Notes: generated by a model not told the origin, from the letters alone. Shown: positions 20,643 through 29,951, counted from the stretch's first letter. The stretch: 34,723 nucleotides of DNA from Pedosphaera sp. (GCA_022451065.1 JAKUOU010000035.1:1-34723); one strand, 5' to 3'. Made by a program: numbers and translations.

Positions 20643-22448
20643 GTGGCGGCCCGTTGTCATTTTATACCCATTTTAACCGTGAACTCGAAAATAAGTATTC
20701 AACGATCCCGCTGCAGGACGCTTGGCCAAGTGCTTGGCCTGACGATCGCCCTGGCAGGCTTGGTGCCTGGCCAGGCGCAACAAGTGCCGGTCGATGAGCG
20801 CACGCTCTCCAACGGCATGAAACTGCTCATGCTTGAGCGGCACCACTCGCCGGCGATCGCCGGCGGCTGGGTGGCTCGCGTCGGCAGCGTGAACGAGCGG
20901 CCTGGTATCACCGGCATCGCTCACCTCTTTGAGCACATGATGTTCAAGGGCACACCAACCATCGGGACGAGTGATGCCAAGCGTGACGCCGAGATCATAG
21001 AGCAACAGGAGACTGTGCGTGATGCCATGCGACAGGAGGAGGCCAAGATGCGCCTGGCCCTGCGGCGTGGCGAGATCGAAGACTTGGCCAAGCCGGAAAA
21101 CAAAACTGAGCGCTACCGCGAACTCGAGGCCAAGTTCAAGGAACTGATCGCTGCGCAGCGCGAGGTGCTAGTCAAGAACGAGTTCGACCGCGTGTACACG
21201 ACCGCCGGCGCTTCTGGCATGAATGCCTTTACGTCCAATGACATGACCGGCTACTTCATCACCGTGCCGGCGAACAAGCTCGAACTTTGGGCATGGATGG
21301 AGTCAGAGCGGTTGCTGCGGCCGGTGTTCCGCGAGTTTTATGCCGAGCGCGACGTGGTGTTTGAGGAGCGGCGCATGCGTACCGAGTCCACGCCGCTTGG
21401 AAAATTTCAGGAATCGCTCGAGGCGATGTTCTGGGAGTCGCACCCGTACGGCTGGCCAGTGATCGGCTGGCCGTCGGACATCCCGGCCATCACCAAGGCG
21501 CAGGCCGACGAGTTTTACGCACTGCACTATGCGCCGCAAAATATCACGCTGATTTTGGTCGGCGACTTCAAGGCCGACGAGGCGGCTAAGCTGTGCGAGC
21601 GCTACTTCGAGCGCATCCCGCGTGGTAAACGCAATCCGCCCGAGGTCGTCACCGAGGAAGTGGCGCAGAAAGTTGAGAAGCGAATGAACGCCGAGGCGGA
21701 GGCCAATCCGCAGGTGGACATCCTGTGGCACACGCCGGCGGCGGGGCATCCCGACTCCTACGCCCTGGAGGTACTCGCGGCAGTGTTGTCCGGACGCTCC
21801 GGTCGGTTGCACAAGGCGCTCGTGCTTGGCGACGAAGTGGCCACGTCGGCGTTCGCCCATCAAATGGCGCGAAAGTATGCCGGTATGTTCAACATCGGCG
21901 GTGAGGCGAAGGAACCGAAAACACCGGGTGATGTTGAGGCGGCGATTTACGTAGAGGTAGAGCGGCTGAAGAACGAGCCGGTCTCCGCGCGGGAGTTACA
22001 GAAGGTTAAAAATAATTTCGCCGCGATGGCAGTGCGCCGTGCTTCGTCGAACTTTCATCTACTGGTGCAATTGATTCAGTACGAAGGAGGTGGCGACTGG
22101 AAATCGATCAATACCGAAATCCCGAGTATTCTGGAGGTCACGGCGGAGGACATTCGGCGCGTGGCCCAAAAATATCTTACAAAGGAAAATCGCACCGTAG
22201 CGACATTCACGCGGAAGGCAGGAACGAAGGTGCCGGACGACCCCGCGCTGGCCGGGTTGAGTGGTGAGCAGCAGGCGGTCGTGCGTCGCATCGCCAGCCA
22301 GATCAAGTCGGAGATAAGTCTCGAGCGGTTACAGCAACAGTTGCAGACGATGGAGGCCCAGCTTGGTCAAGCGGATGGAAAGCAGCAGGGCCTGATAAAA
22401 ATCATCATGGTGAAAGTGGCGGAGCGAATCGCTGAATTGAGCAAGTAA
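20643..22448 (+). CDS. M16 family zinc metallopeptidase (catalytic), secreted
   Basis: HXXEH in GIAHLFEHMMFKGT; NAFTSNDMTGYFITVPANKLELWAWMESERL. True start may be GTG 20682. Confidence 0.9.
   Translation: MAARCHFIPILTVNSKISIQRSRCRTLGQVLGLTIALAGLVPGQAQQVPVDERTLSNGMKLLMLERHHSPAIAGGWVARVGSVNERPGITGIAHLFEHMMFKGTPTIGTSDAKRDAEIIEQQETVRDAMRQEEAKMRLALRRGEIEDLAKPENKTERYRELEAKFKELIAAQREVLVKNEFDRVYTTAGASGMNAFTSNDMTGYFITVPANKLELWAWMESERLLRPVFREFYAERDVVFEERRMRTESTPLGKFQESLEAMFWESHPYGWPVIGWPSDIPAITKAQADEFYALHYAPQNITLILVGDFKADEAAKLCERYFERIPRGKRNPPEVVTEEVAQKVEKRMNAEAEANPQVDILWHTPAAGHPDSYALEVLAAVLSGRSGRLHKALVLGDEVATSAFAHQMARKYAGMFNIGGEAKEPKTPGDVEAAIYVEVERLKNEPVSARELQKVKNNFAAMAVRRASSNFHLLVQLIQYEGGGDWKSINTEIPSILEVTAEDIRRVAQKYLTKENRTVATFTRKAGTKVPDDPALAGLSGEQQAVVRRIASQIKSEISLERLQQQLQTMEAQLGQADGKQQGLIKIIMVKVAERIAELSK
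20721..20730. repeat. CTTGGCCAAG exact copy (M16 signal peptide, LGQ frame), followed at once by degenerate copy tgCTTGGCCTGA
   Basis: gacgCTTGGCCAAGtgcttggcctgacg. Confidence 0.95.
21083..21092. repeat. CTTGGCCAAG exact copy (M16, LAK frame)
   Basis: gaagaCTTGGCCAAGccgg. Confidence 0.95.
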
Positions 22449-22464
22449 TCATGGAGTAACAAAA

Positions 22465-23958
22465 ATGAATTTATCGATGAAGCAAAATATGGCGCTCGGC
22501 TTAGTTGCGGTCTTTGGGCTGGCGCTTGGCCAGGCACAGGAGATTCCGGATCGACCGGAGAAGTTGACATTCCCGCCACTGATTTATGATGCTCCAAACC
22601 CGGCCGACTACCGCGTGGAGTTGGAATCAGGGGTGATTGTTTACATTTATCCTGATCGCGAACGGCCGCTGATTGACCTGTCGGTAAACGTCCGCGGCGG
22701 CAGCTACCTTGACCCTAAGGGCAAGGAGGGCTTAGCCGGTCTGACCGGCTACCTGATGGCGCGCGGCGGTATTCCGTCCTCACCTGCAGACGAACTAGAC
22801 GAGGAACTGGAGTTTCTCGCGGCAAGGCTCTCGAGCAGTTTCGGAGGGTTGAGCGGTAGCGTGGGTTTGAACCTGTTGTCCAAGGACGCCGATCGAGGCT
22901 TCGAGATTTTGCGTGCCGTACTGGCCGCGCCGAGTTTTCAGGAGGACAAGCTGGCGCTGCGTAAGACGCAGACATTACAGGGGCTCAAGCAGCGCAATGA
23001 TGATTCGAAAAATATCGAGTCACGTGAGCGCAACTTTCTCGCGTACGGCGAGCGCTTTTGGTTCAACCGCCACACGACGGCAGCGTCGCTCGAGAGCATC
23101 CGCCGGGAGGATTTGCTGGCGTTCCACCACAAGTGGGTGCATCCGAAAAATTTCATCGTCTCGGTGAGCGGCGACTTCGATCGCAACGAGATGCTTAAGC
23201 GACTGGACGGCGTGTTCGCCGCCTGGCCACACCCCGGCAAAAAGGCGCCACCGGTGTCGCAGGAGCAAAAGTATGGCAAGCCGGGCGTGTACATCGTCAA
23301 CAAGGATGTCAATCAGGGTCGCGTGTCGATCATGTTGCCGGGCATACGCTGGGACGCCCCGGACTACTACGCGATCCAGGTGATGAACGATGTGCTCGGT
23401 GGCGGCGGTTTCACTTCGCGCATCACCAACCGCGTGCGCTCCGATGAGGGCCTGGCTTACTCGGCGCGTTCGGCATTCCCCGGGGGGGTGTATTACCCGG
23501 TGGTGTTTCGCGCTGGGTTCCAGTCCAAGTCGCGTACGGTCGCCTACGCGACGTCGATCGTGCTCGAGGAGATCGAGCGCATCATCCGGGAGCCGGTGAC
23601 TAAGGAGGAACTGCTCACGACGAAAAAGTCGTTCATTGACACATTCCCGAACAACTTTTCCTCGGCGGCACAGGTGGTCTCGGCGTTTGCCAGCGACGAG
23701 ATGATCGGCCGTTACGCCAAGCAGCCGCATTACTGGGCGAACTACCGCGACAACATCGAGTCGGTGGACATCGCTGCGGTGCAGCACGTGGCTAAGCAGC
23801 GGCTCAAGCTTGACCAAATGATCATCCTGATTGTCGGGCAAAAAGAGGAGATTTTGAAGGGACACCCGGATCATCCGGTGAAATTGGGCCGCTTGGTCAA
23901 GGGCGGGGTGATAGAGTTGCCGATGCGTGACCCATTAACGATGCAGCCGGCAAAATAG
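22465..23958 (+). CDS. M16 family peptidase-like protein, probably the non-catalytic partner
   Basis: Homologous architecture (NVRGGSYLDPKGKEGLAGLTGYLMARGG, LGGGGFTSRITNRVRSDEGLAYSARS) but no HXXEH; signal peptide ..FGLALGQAQ. Confidence 0.88.
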   Translation: MNLSMKQNMALGLVAVFGLALGQAQEIPDRPEKLTFPPLIYDAPNPADYRVELESGVIVYIYPDRERPLIDLSVNVRGGSYLDPKGKEGLAGLTGYLMARGGIPSSPADELDEELEFLAARLSSSFGGLSGSVGLNLLSKDADRGFEILRAVLAAPSFQEDKLALRKTQTLQGLKQRNDDSKNIESRERNFLAYGERFWFNRHTTAASLESIRREDLLAFHHKWVHPKNFIVSVSGDFDRNEMLKRLDGVFAAWPHPGKKAPPVSQEQKYGKPGVYIVNKDVNQGRVSIMLPGIRWDAPDYYAIQVMNDVLGGGGFTSRITNRVRSDEGLAYSARSAFPGGVYYPVVFRAGFQSKSRTVAYATSIVLEEIERIIREPVTKEELLTTKKSFIDTFPNNFSSAAQVVSAFASDEMIGRYAKQPHYWANYRDNIESVDIAAVQHVAKQRLKLDQMIILIVGQKEEILKGHPDHPVKLGRLVKGGVIELPMRDPLTMQPAK

Positions 23959-24015
23959 CCCAAAATCGCCTTTTTCCTTGCGTTGGCCTGATTTGCTTGC
24001 TAACAAAGCCGTACA

Positions 24016-24771
24016 ATGGCAGCAATCGGCCTTTTTCAAAAGGGAGAAAATATCTTCTACGCCAAGGTCGAGGATGGAGACTTGTATAAACTCAAGGGCG
24101 ACATTTTTGGCGCGCCATCCTACCAAAAGACGCCGATTCCGAAAAAGGGGTTTCGGACGCTCGTTCCGGTTCAGCCTTCGAAGATCATTGCCGTGGGGCT
24201 CAACTACGTCGACCACGCAGCTGAGTCCGGCCTTGAGACACCGAAGACGCCGCTTTTCTGGCTGAAATCCCCCAAGTCGATTCTGCCCGATGGCGGAAAA
24301 ATCGAAATTCCGTTCGAGAAGCACCGAACCGACTACGAGGCCGAGCTGGCCATCGTGATCGGCCGCAGCATTCGCAATGTCACCCCAAAGGCGGCCAGCC
24401 GTTACATCCTTGGTTATACGGCGGCACAGGACATCAGCGACCGGACGATCCAGAACGCCGAGAGCCAATGGGCGCGGGCCAAGTCGTTCGACACCTTCAC
24501 GCCGCTTGGCCCGTACATCGAGACGAAGATCGATCCGGATTGCCTGACGATTCAGTTGTTCAAAAACGGGCAGCTTTGCCAGAACTCCTCCACGGCACAG
24601 ATGATCTTTAGTTGCTCGGAGTTGGTCAGCTTCATCTCGACGAACATGACTCTGCTGCCGGGCGATGTTATCCTCACCGGCACGCCGTCTGGCGTTGGCT
24701 CGATCGAGTCGGACGACACACTCGAGGTGCGTATCCAAGGCCTGGCCCCCCTGGTTAATTCCGTCAAATAG
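24016..24771 (+). CDS. Fumarylacetoacetate hydrolase family protein
   Basis: KIIAVGLNYVDHAAE, DYEAELAIVIGR, GYTAAQDISDRTIQ, PGDVILTGTPSGVG. Confidence 0.93.
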   Translation: MAAIGLFQKGENIFYAKVEDGDLYKLKGDIFGAPSYQKTPIPKKGFRTLVPVQPSKIIAVGLNYVDHAAESGLETPKTPLFWLKSPKSILPDGGKIEIPFEKHRTDYEAELAIVIGRSIRNVTPKAASRYILGYTAAQDISDRTIQNAESQWARAKSFDTFTPLGPYIETKIDPDCLTIQLFKNGQLCQNSSTAQMIFSCSELVSFISTNMTLLPGDVILTGTPSGVGSIESDDTLEVRIQGLAPLVNSVK

Positions 24772-24861
24772 TCGGTCACCGTTTCGGTTCGACTTCGCCC
24801 GATTTTTCCTGTTCGCTTCGTCTAGCGCCGGCCGGTTGGTCGGCGGATTCCATTTTTACAC

Positions 24862-26580
24862 ATGCGCTGGTCTCAAACATTTATCCCGACGATGAAGGAG
24901 ACGCCCGCCGAGGCGGAGATCATCTCACACAAGCTGCTGCTGCGTGCCGGCCTGGTGCGAAGACTCACCGGCGGGCTGTATACGTTTCTGCCGCTTGGCC
25001 TGCGGGCTCTCAGGAAGGTCGAGAACATCGTTCGCGAGGAGATGAACCGTGCCGGGGCGCTGGAGGTGTTCATGCCGGCGCTGCAGCCGCCCGACATTTG
25101 GGCCAGGAGCGGCCGGCTCGAGACGGCGAAGGAAGTTCTCTTTCACGTGAAGGATCGCGCTCAAAAAGAGTGGGTGCTCGGCCCGACACACGAGGAGGTT
25201 ATCACGACGCTCGTTGCTGATGAGTTCAACTCCTACCGCCAGTTGCCGGTGAACTTTTACCAGATCCAGACCAAGTTCCGTGACGAAATCCGCCCGCGCT
25301 TCGGCCTTATGCGCGCCAAGGAGTTCATCATGAAGGACGCATACAGCTTCGATGCCGACGATGAGTCGGCCAACGCCAGTTACCAGCGGATGTACGATGC
25401 CTACGCGCGGATTTTTAAGCGCTGCGGCCTGCGTGCCATCCCCGTGCAGGCCGACACCGGCGTCATGGGCGGCGCTCACTCGCACGAATTCATGGTGCCG
25501 GCCGAGACCGGCGAAAACGAAGTGGTGTACTGCGAGAGCGGCGACTATGCGGCGAACATCGAGAAGGCGACCAGCCAAGGCCCGGCTGCCACCACGCCGT
25601 CGGACGACTGCGGTCCCGCGGAGAAATTCGAGACGCCAGGCGTGAAGACGATCGAGGATCTGGCCAAGAGCTTCGACGTCGCGGCGGAGCGGCAAATTAA
25701 GACACTCATTTACATCGCCGAAGACAAGCCGGTGATCGTGCTACTGCGCGGTGACGACCAGCTTGAGGAGGCCAAGCTTGGCGGCGTGCTGGGCACCGCG
25801 ACTTTTCGCACGGCGGGTGATGCCGAGATCGTCAAGGTGCTTGGCGCGAAACCGGGAAGCCTGGGCGCAGTCGGTATCGAGGGCATCCCGGTCTATGCCG
25901 ACGAGGTTTTGCGCGGCGGTTCCGGCATGGTCACAGGCGCGAACGACGATGACCACCACTTGCGCAATGTCAACGTCGAGCGCGACATCGTGGTCAGCGA
26001 GTGGGCAAATCTGCGCAAGGTTCAGGCCTGCGAGTTGTGCATCGAGACTGGCCAGCCACTCAAGATTCGCCGCGCCATCGAGGTCGGGCATGTATTCAAG
26101 CTCGGAACCAAATACAGTGAAGCGCTCGGTGCGACATTTCTCGACGAAAACGGCAAAAGTCTTCCGAGCATTATGGGCTGCTACGGCATCGGCGTGACGC
26201 GCACGTTGCAGGCGGTGATCGAGCAGTGCCACGACGAGAGCGGCGTCATATGGCCAACGTCGGTTGCGCCGTACGAGGTTTGCATCACTGCGTTGGATGT
26301 CGAACCGGAGTCGAAAGTGATGAAACTTGCCAACCGGCTTTACGACGAGTTGCAGGCCAAGGGAGTGGACGTGATTCTCGACGATCGCCCGGCGCGGCCT
26401 GGTATCAAGTTCAAGGATTCGGAGTTGGCCGGCTTCCCGCTGCGTATCGGTATCGGTGAGCGTTCGTTGGCCAAGGGCAGTGTCGAGATCAAGCCAAGGG
26501 TGGGGGAGATGATCCTGTGTAGCCCGGATGAGGCACTTGGTCAGGCACTCGATTGGCTCGAAGCCAACCAAGTCGGCTAA
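24862..26580 (+). CDS. proS: Prolyl-tRNA synthetase, bacterial type
   Basis: LLLRAGLVRRLTGGLYTFLPLGLRALRKVENIVREEM, LGPTHEEVITTLV, FIMKDAYSFDAD, GCYGIGVTRTL, VILDDRPARPGIKFKDSELAGFPLRI. Confidence 0.96.
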   Translation: MRWSQTFIPTMKETPAEAEIISHKLLLRAGLVRRLTGGLYTFLPLGLRALRKVENIVREEMNRAGALEVFMPALQPPDIWARSGRLETAKEVLFHVKDRAQKEWVLGPTHEEVITTLVADEFNSYRQLPVNFYQIQTKFRDEIRPRFGLMRAKEFIMKDAYSFDADDESANASYQRMYDAYARIFKRCGLRAIPVQADTGVMGGAHSHEFMVPAETGENEVVYCESGDYAANIEKATSQGPAATTPSDDCGPAEKFETPGVKTIEDLAKSFDVAAERQIKTLIYIAEDKPVIVLLRGDDQLEEAKLGGVLGTATFRTAGDAEIVKVLGAKPGSLGAVGIEGIPVYADEVLRGGSGMVTGANDDDHHLRNVNVERDIVVSEWANLRKVQACELCIETGQPLKIRRAIEVGHVFKLGTKYSEALGATFLDENGKSLPSIMGCYGIGVTRTLQAVIEQCHDESGVIWPTSVAPYEVCITALDVEPESKVMKLANRLYDELQAKGVDVILDDRPARPGIKFKDSELAGFPLRIGIGERSLAKGSVEIKPRVGEMILCSPDEALGQALDWLEANQVG

Positions 26581-26762
26581 ATTTCAGTTCGAACCGGAAA
26601 CTTCAAAGTTCCGCATAGCGCTTGGCCCATCAGCGTTGAAGCATTCCATCTAATTCCATGGCGAAGCCGTCGTAGTCTATCAGCGGCGAGCGCTCGAGCA
26701 TCCCGCCTCGTTTTGTTCGGCGGCTTGGAACAGCATAAACCGGGATCAACCACGACGGGGGC

Positions 26763-27665
26763 TCAGGTGCTGAGGATGCTCTGTAGGTTGAAGCGGCGGC
26801 CGGGGCAGATGGTCGGCTTGGGATTGATGTGACGGTGTGTGCGCACTTGGCTGAAGGGCACCCCGGTGCGTTTGCGTAAATGTGAAACGAGCGTCTTGAG
26901 GCTGGTGCGTTGCTTGGCGGTCGGGAGGGTTTTTTCGAAGTTACCAATGAGACAAATGCCGATGGCAATCTCGTTGAGCGCGGTACTGGCCAAGTGGCCG
27001 CCCCGAATTTGGCGTTTCCATCGATCGGCGACATATATTTTTCCGTCCGTCGTCTTGACACCATTCCCGATGACGAAGTGGTAGGCGAGCCCGTTCTCCA
27101 TTCGGCGGACACGCCGGTGGTAATGCTCCATACCACGGATGCTATTGTTGCTGTCGGCGCTGTGGTGAACGACAATGTGCTTCCAGCGGTTGCGCCGGAT
27201 GCGAGGTCGGTTGATCTCGCGCAGGGTCGCCCCGGCGATGGCGGCCGGTCCTGGCCTGGTTATTTTTTTGGCCGTTCCAATTGTGATCTTGAGTTTCTGG
27301 CCCTGCTGGATGGCATTGGGTTTTTTAATGCCGTTGGCCTTGGCGATCGCTGCTGCGGTGGTTTTGTATTTTTTGGCGATCGTGCTCAGCGTGTCGCCCT
27401 TGCGGATGGTGTAGGTGAGAGTCTTGGTCTTGGACGGGATGGTGAGTTTCTGGCCAATCTTGACGCGGTTTGGGTTGGCAATGCCGTTGTGGGCGGCGAG
27501 GGTGGAGGTGTTAATGTCGTATTTCTTGGCGATCACTCCAAGCGTCTCGCCACGTTTGACGATGTGGATGGCCGCTTGGCCGAGCGCCTGGCCAAGCCAC
27601 ACCACTACCATCACCGCTAGGATGCGGCCGGTTTGCCTTTTTCCCCTGGCCAAAAATGTCAGCAT
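26763..27665 (-). CDS. Secreted protein with two LysM repeats and an amidase_2/PGRP-like N-acetylmuramoyl-L-alanine amidase domain
   Basis: LysM: HIVKRGETLGVIAKKYDINTSTLAAHNGI and YTIRKGDTLSTIAKKYKTTAAAIAKANGI; amidase: HIVVHHSADSNNS...AYHFVIGNG...GICLIGNF...RTHRHINPKPTICPGRRF. Confidence 0.9.
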   Translation of the reverse strand: MLTFLARGKRQTGRILAVMVVVWLGQALGQAAIHIVKRGETLGVIAKKYDINTSTLAAHNGIANPNRVKIGQKLTIPSKTKTLTYTIRKGDTLSTIAKKYKTTAAAIAKANGIKKPNAIQQGQKLKITIGTAKKITRPGPAAIAGATLREINRPRIRRNRWKHIVVHHSADSNNSIRGMEHYHRRVRRMENGLAYHFVIGNGVKTTDGKIYVADRWKRQIRGGHLASTALNEIAIGICLIGNFEKTLPTAKQRTSLKTLVSHLRKRTGVPFSQVRTHRHINPKPTICPGRRFNLQSILST

Positions 27666-27747
27666 GAAACGCTGTCTGCCCCCTTGAAGGAGCCATTCTT
27701 AAGGCCGGAACCAGCGCTTGACCAGCCATTGTTTGGCCGTTCGGGCA

Positions 27748-27757
27748 CTTGGCCAAG
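27748..27757. repeat. CTTGGCCAAG exact copy (intergenic, upstream of rpsB)
   Basis: cgggcaCTTGGCCAAGcggcgag. Confidence 0.95.
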
Positions 27758-27790
27758 CGGCGAGCCCTGGAAAACGGGAAAAATTGGGGG

Positions 27791-27818
27791 TTGCGGCTCG
27801 GGATGGTTTTGCTATGGT
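27791..27818 (+). promoter_or_regulatory. Candidate sigma70-like promoter for rpsB
   Basis: TTGCGG - 16 bp - TATGGT, followed by a ~180 nt leader to rpsB. By eye only. Confidence 0.3.
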
Positions 27819-28001
27819 GCGCGCCCTTTTTTGGCAGGGAGGAGCTTTTGAGGCTCTTTTGGGAGCCAATTGGAACCGCCTTTAAACCACAACCTTGGGC
27901 ATGGCCGCTCGAGGAGGCACTAACAACAACGAACCGAATCCCGTTTTTCCGCGGGACGGCTGTACAAGGGATTCAGCCGACAACCAATGGAAAGCTAAAG
28001 A

Positions 28002-28898
28002 ATGAGCAACGTAAAAGAACTGTTGGACGCGGGTGTCCATTTTGGTCACCAGACGCGCAAGTGGAATCCGAAGATGATGGAATTCATCTTCGAGGCTCGG
28101 AACGGCATCCACATCATCGACCTCGTGCAAACGGCGTCGCAAATCGAGGCGGCGGCCGAATTCCTCAAGGGCATCGTGGCCAAGGGCGGTAAGGTACTCT
28201 TCGTCGGCACCAAGAAACAGGCCCAAATCACCATCAGGGAAACAGCGGAAGCCACCGGCCAACCATACGCGTGCGAACGTTGGCTGGGCGGCATGATGAC
28301 CAACCTTAAAACCATCAAGCGCTCCATCAACCGTATGGTGGAATTGGAAACAATGGAGACCGACGGCAGAATGGCGGAGTTCGTTAAGCAGGAGCAGTCG
28401 ATGCTACGCCGCGAGTTGAACCGGCTGCACATCCGACTTAACGGCATTCGTGACCTTGCCACCAAGCCGGACGCAATTTTCATCGTCGATATCAAGCGCG
28501 AGCATAACGCACTCGCTGAGGCGCGCCGGTTGCGTGTGCCGATCGTCGCCATCGTCGACACCAACACCGATCCGACTCTGGTCGATTACCCGATTGCCGG
28601 TAACGACGATGCCATCCGCTCGATCAAGGCGGTGCTCGGTTCGGTCGCGCGGCCTATGTTAGAGGCCCGTGCGGCCTACGAGGCGGCATCCGCAAAAATG
28701 AAGGCAGAAGCTGAGGCGAAAGCTGAAAAACAAGAACCAGCCCCGGCCGAGCTGGAGGCGGAAACAACTACGACTGAACCGGCACCCGCAGGGGAGGCAG
28801 CGGCAGACGCGGCACCCGCAGAGGTTCCTGCATCCGCTGCCGAGCAAGCCCCGGCCGGGGATGCTTCCGATGCGCCGACCGAGTCGGTCGAAGCCTGA
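28002..28898 (+). CDS. rpsB: 30S ribosomal protein S2 with Ala/Pro/Glu-rich C-terminal extension
   Basis: VKELLDAGVHFGHQTRKWNPKMMEFIFEARNGIHIIDL; low-complexity tail AEAKAEKQEPAPAELEAETTTTEPAPAGEA. Confidence 0.97.
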   Translation: MSNVKELLDAGVHFGHQTRKWNPKMMEFIFEARNGIHIIDLVQTASQIEAAAEFLKGIVAKGGKVLFVGTKKQAQITIRETAEATGQPYACERWLGGMMTNLKTIKRSINRMVELETMETDGRMAEFVKQEQSMLRRELNRLHIRLNGIRDLATKPDAIFIVDIKREHNALAEARRLRVPIVAIVDTNTDPTLVDYPIAGNDDAIRSIKAVLGSVARPMLEARAAYEAASAKMKAEAEAKAEKQEPAPAELEAETTTTEPAPAGEAAADAAPAEVPASAAEQAPAGDASDAPTESVEA

Positions 28899-28973
28899 GC
28901 CGGTCGCTACTCAAAAAACTTTCTTCCCAGGTAGAACCAACTTGGGAGCGAAGCTTATTTAATAAATAATATT

Positions 28974-29807
28974 ATGGCAGAGATAACAGCAAAACTTGTT
29001 GCGCAACTTCGCGGTATGACTAGTGCAGGCCTGATGGACTGCAAAAACGCGCTCACCGAGACTGATGGCGACGTAGACGCCGCCGTCGATGTGCTGCGTG
29101 CGCAGGGCACGATCAAGGCCGCCAAGAAAGCCGGCCGCGAGGCAAACGAGGGTGTCATCGCCCACTACATCCAGCCTGACTCCAAGTCGGGCGTGTTGGT
29201 TGAGATCAACTGCGAGACCGATTTCGTCGCCAAGAACGAACAGTTCCTGGAGTTCACCAGTGAAGTTGCCAAGCTGAAGTTGACTGCCCCTGACAGCGAT
29301 TTTGAAGAGCTACGCACCGCGCAGGTGGCCAAGATCGGTGAGAACATTCTTCTCTCACGCGATGCAAAGCTTGATGTGGAGGGTATCGGGCTGGTGGCAG
29401 CGTACATACATACCGGCGCCAAGGTCGGCGTGCTGCTCCAGATCGGTGCCGGCAAGGAGGACATCCTTGGCAACGACGACTTCAAGGCGCTGGTGAAGGA
29501 CATCACCCTGCACATCGCCGCCTCTGCGCCGGTCTCCGTTAGCCGCGACGAGGTCGATCCTGAACTGGTAGCTAAGGAGAAAGCCATCGCAGAGGAGCAA
29601 GCTGAGGGGAAACCACCTCAGGCCATCGAGAACATCGTCAACGGCAAGCTCAATAAGTTCTTCGCTACCAATTGCCTGCTCGAGCAGGGCTTCGTGAAGA
29701 ACCCGGACGTGAGCATCAAGGACCACGTGGCTGCCGTTGGGCAGGCGCTGGGTGACGAGATCACCGTGAGCAATTTCCTACGCTTTCAGGTTGGCGAGAG
29801 TTTCTGA
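28974..29807 (+). CDS. tsf: Elongation factor Ts
   Basis: LRGMTSAGLMDCKNALTETDGDVDAAVDVLRAQG; NEGVIAHYI; VEINCETDFVAKNEQF. Confidence 0.97.
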   Translation: MAEITAKLVAQLRGMTSAGLMDCKNALTETDGDVDAAVDVLRAQGTIKAAKKAGREANEGVIAHYIQPDSKSGVLVEINCETDFVAKNEQFLEFTSEVAKLKLTAPDSDFEELRTAQVAKIGENILLSRDAKLDVEGIGLVAAYIHTGAKVGVLLQIGAGKEDILGNDDFKALVKDITLHIAASAPVSVSRDEVDPELVAKEKAIAEEQAEGKPPQAIENIVNGKLNKFFATNCLLEQGFVKNPDVSIKDHVAAVGQALGDEITVSNFLRFQVGESF

Positions 29808-29833
29808 GCGGAGGCGGCAACGAATTAACCAGG

Positions 29834-29860
29834 CGGGGGCCAGCAGGCTCCCGTTTTTTT
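29834..29860 (+). terminator. Rho-independent terminator after tsf
   Basis: CGGGGGCC-AGCA-GGCTCCCG stem (8 bp, one G.U) followed by TTTTTTT. Confidence 0.85.
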
Positions 29861-29871
29861 GTGGCTAAGCG

Positions 29872-29881
29872 CTTGGCCAAG
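29872..29881. repeat. CTTGGCCAAG exact copy (intergenic, after the tsf terminator)
   Basis: gctaagcgCTTGGCCAAGggcgg. Confidence 0.95.
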
Positions 29882-29951
29882 GGCGGAAAAGGGGTTTCAT
29901 CGTGAGAACAATTTGACTAGCTTACTGCCCCAGCAATAAACGACTGCTTCG

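Noticed and set aside
23020-23874. 284 aa minus ORF
   Set aside because: Antisense shadow of the second M16 gene.
25741-26571. 276 aa minus ORF
   Set aside because: Antisense shadow of proS.
26910-27620. 236 aa plus ORF
   Set aside because: Antisense to the LysM/amidase gene, which has clear domain matches.
27749-28192. 147 aa plus ORF overlapping the rpsB start
   Set aside because: Overlaps the well-supported rpsB frame; its N-terminal part is the rpsB leader.
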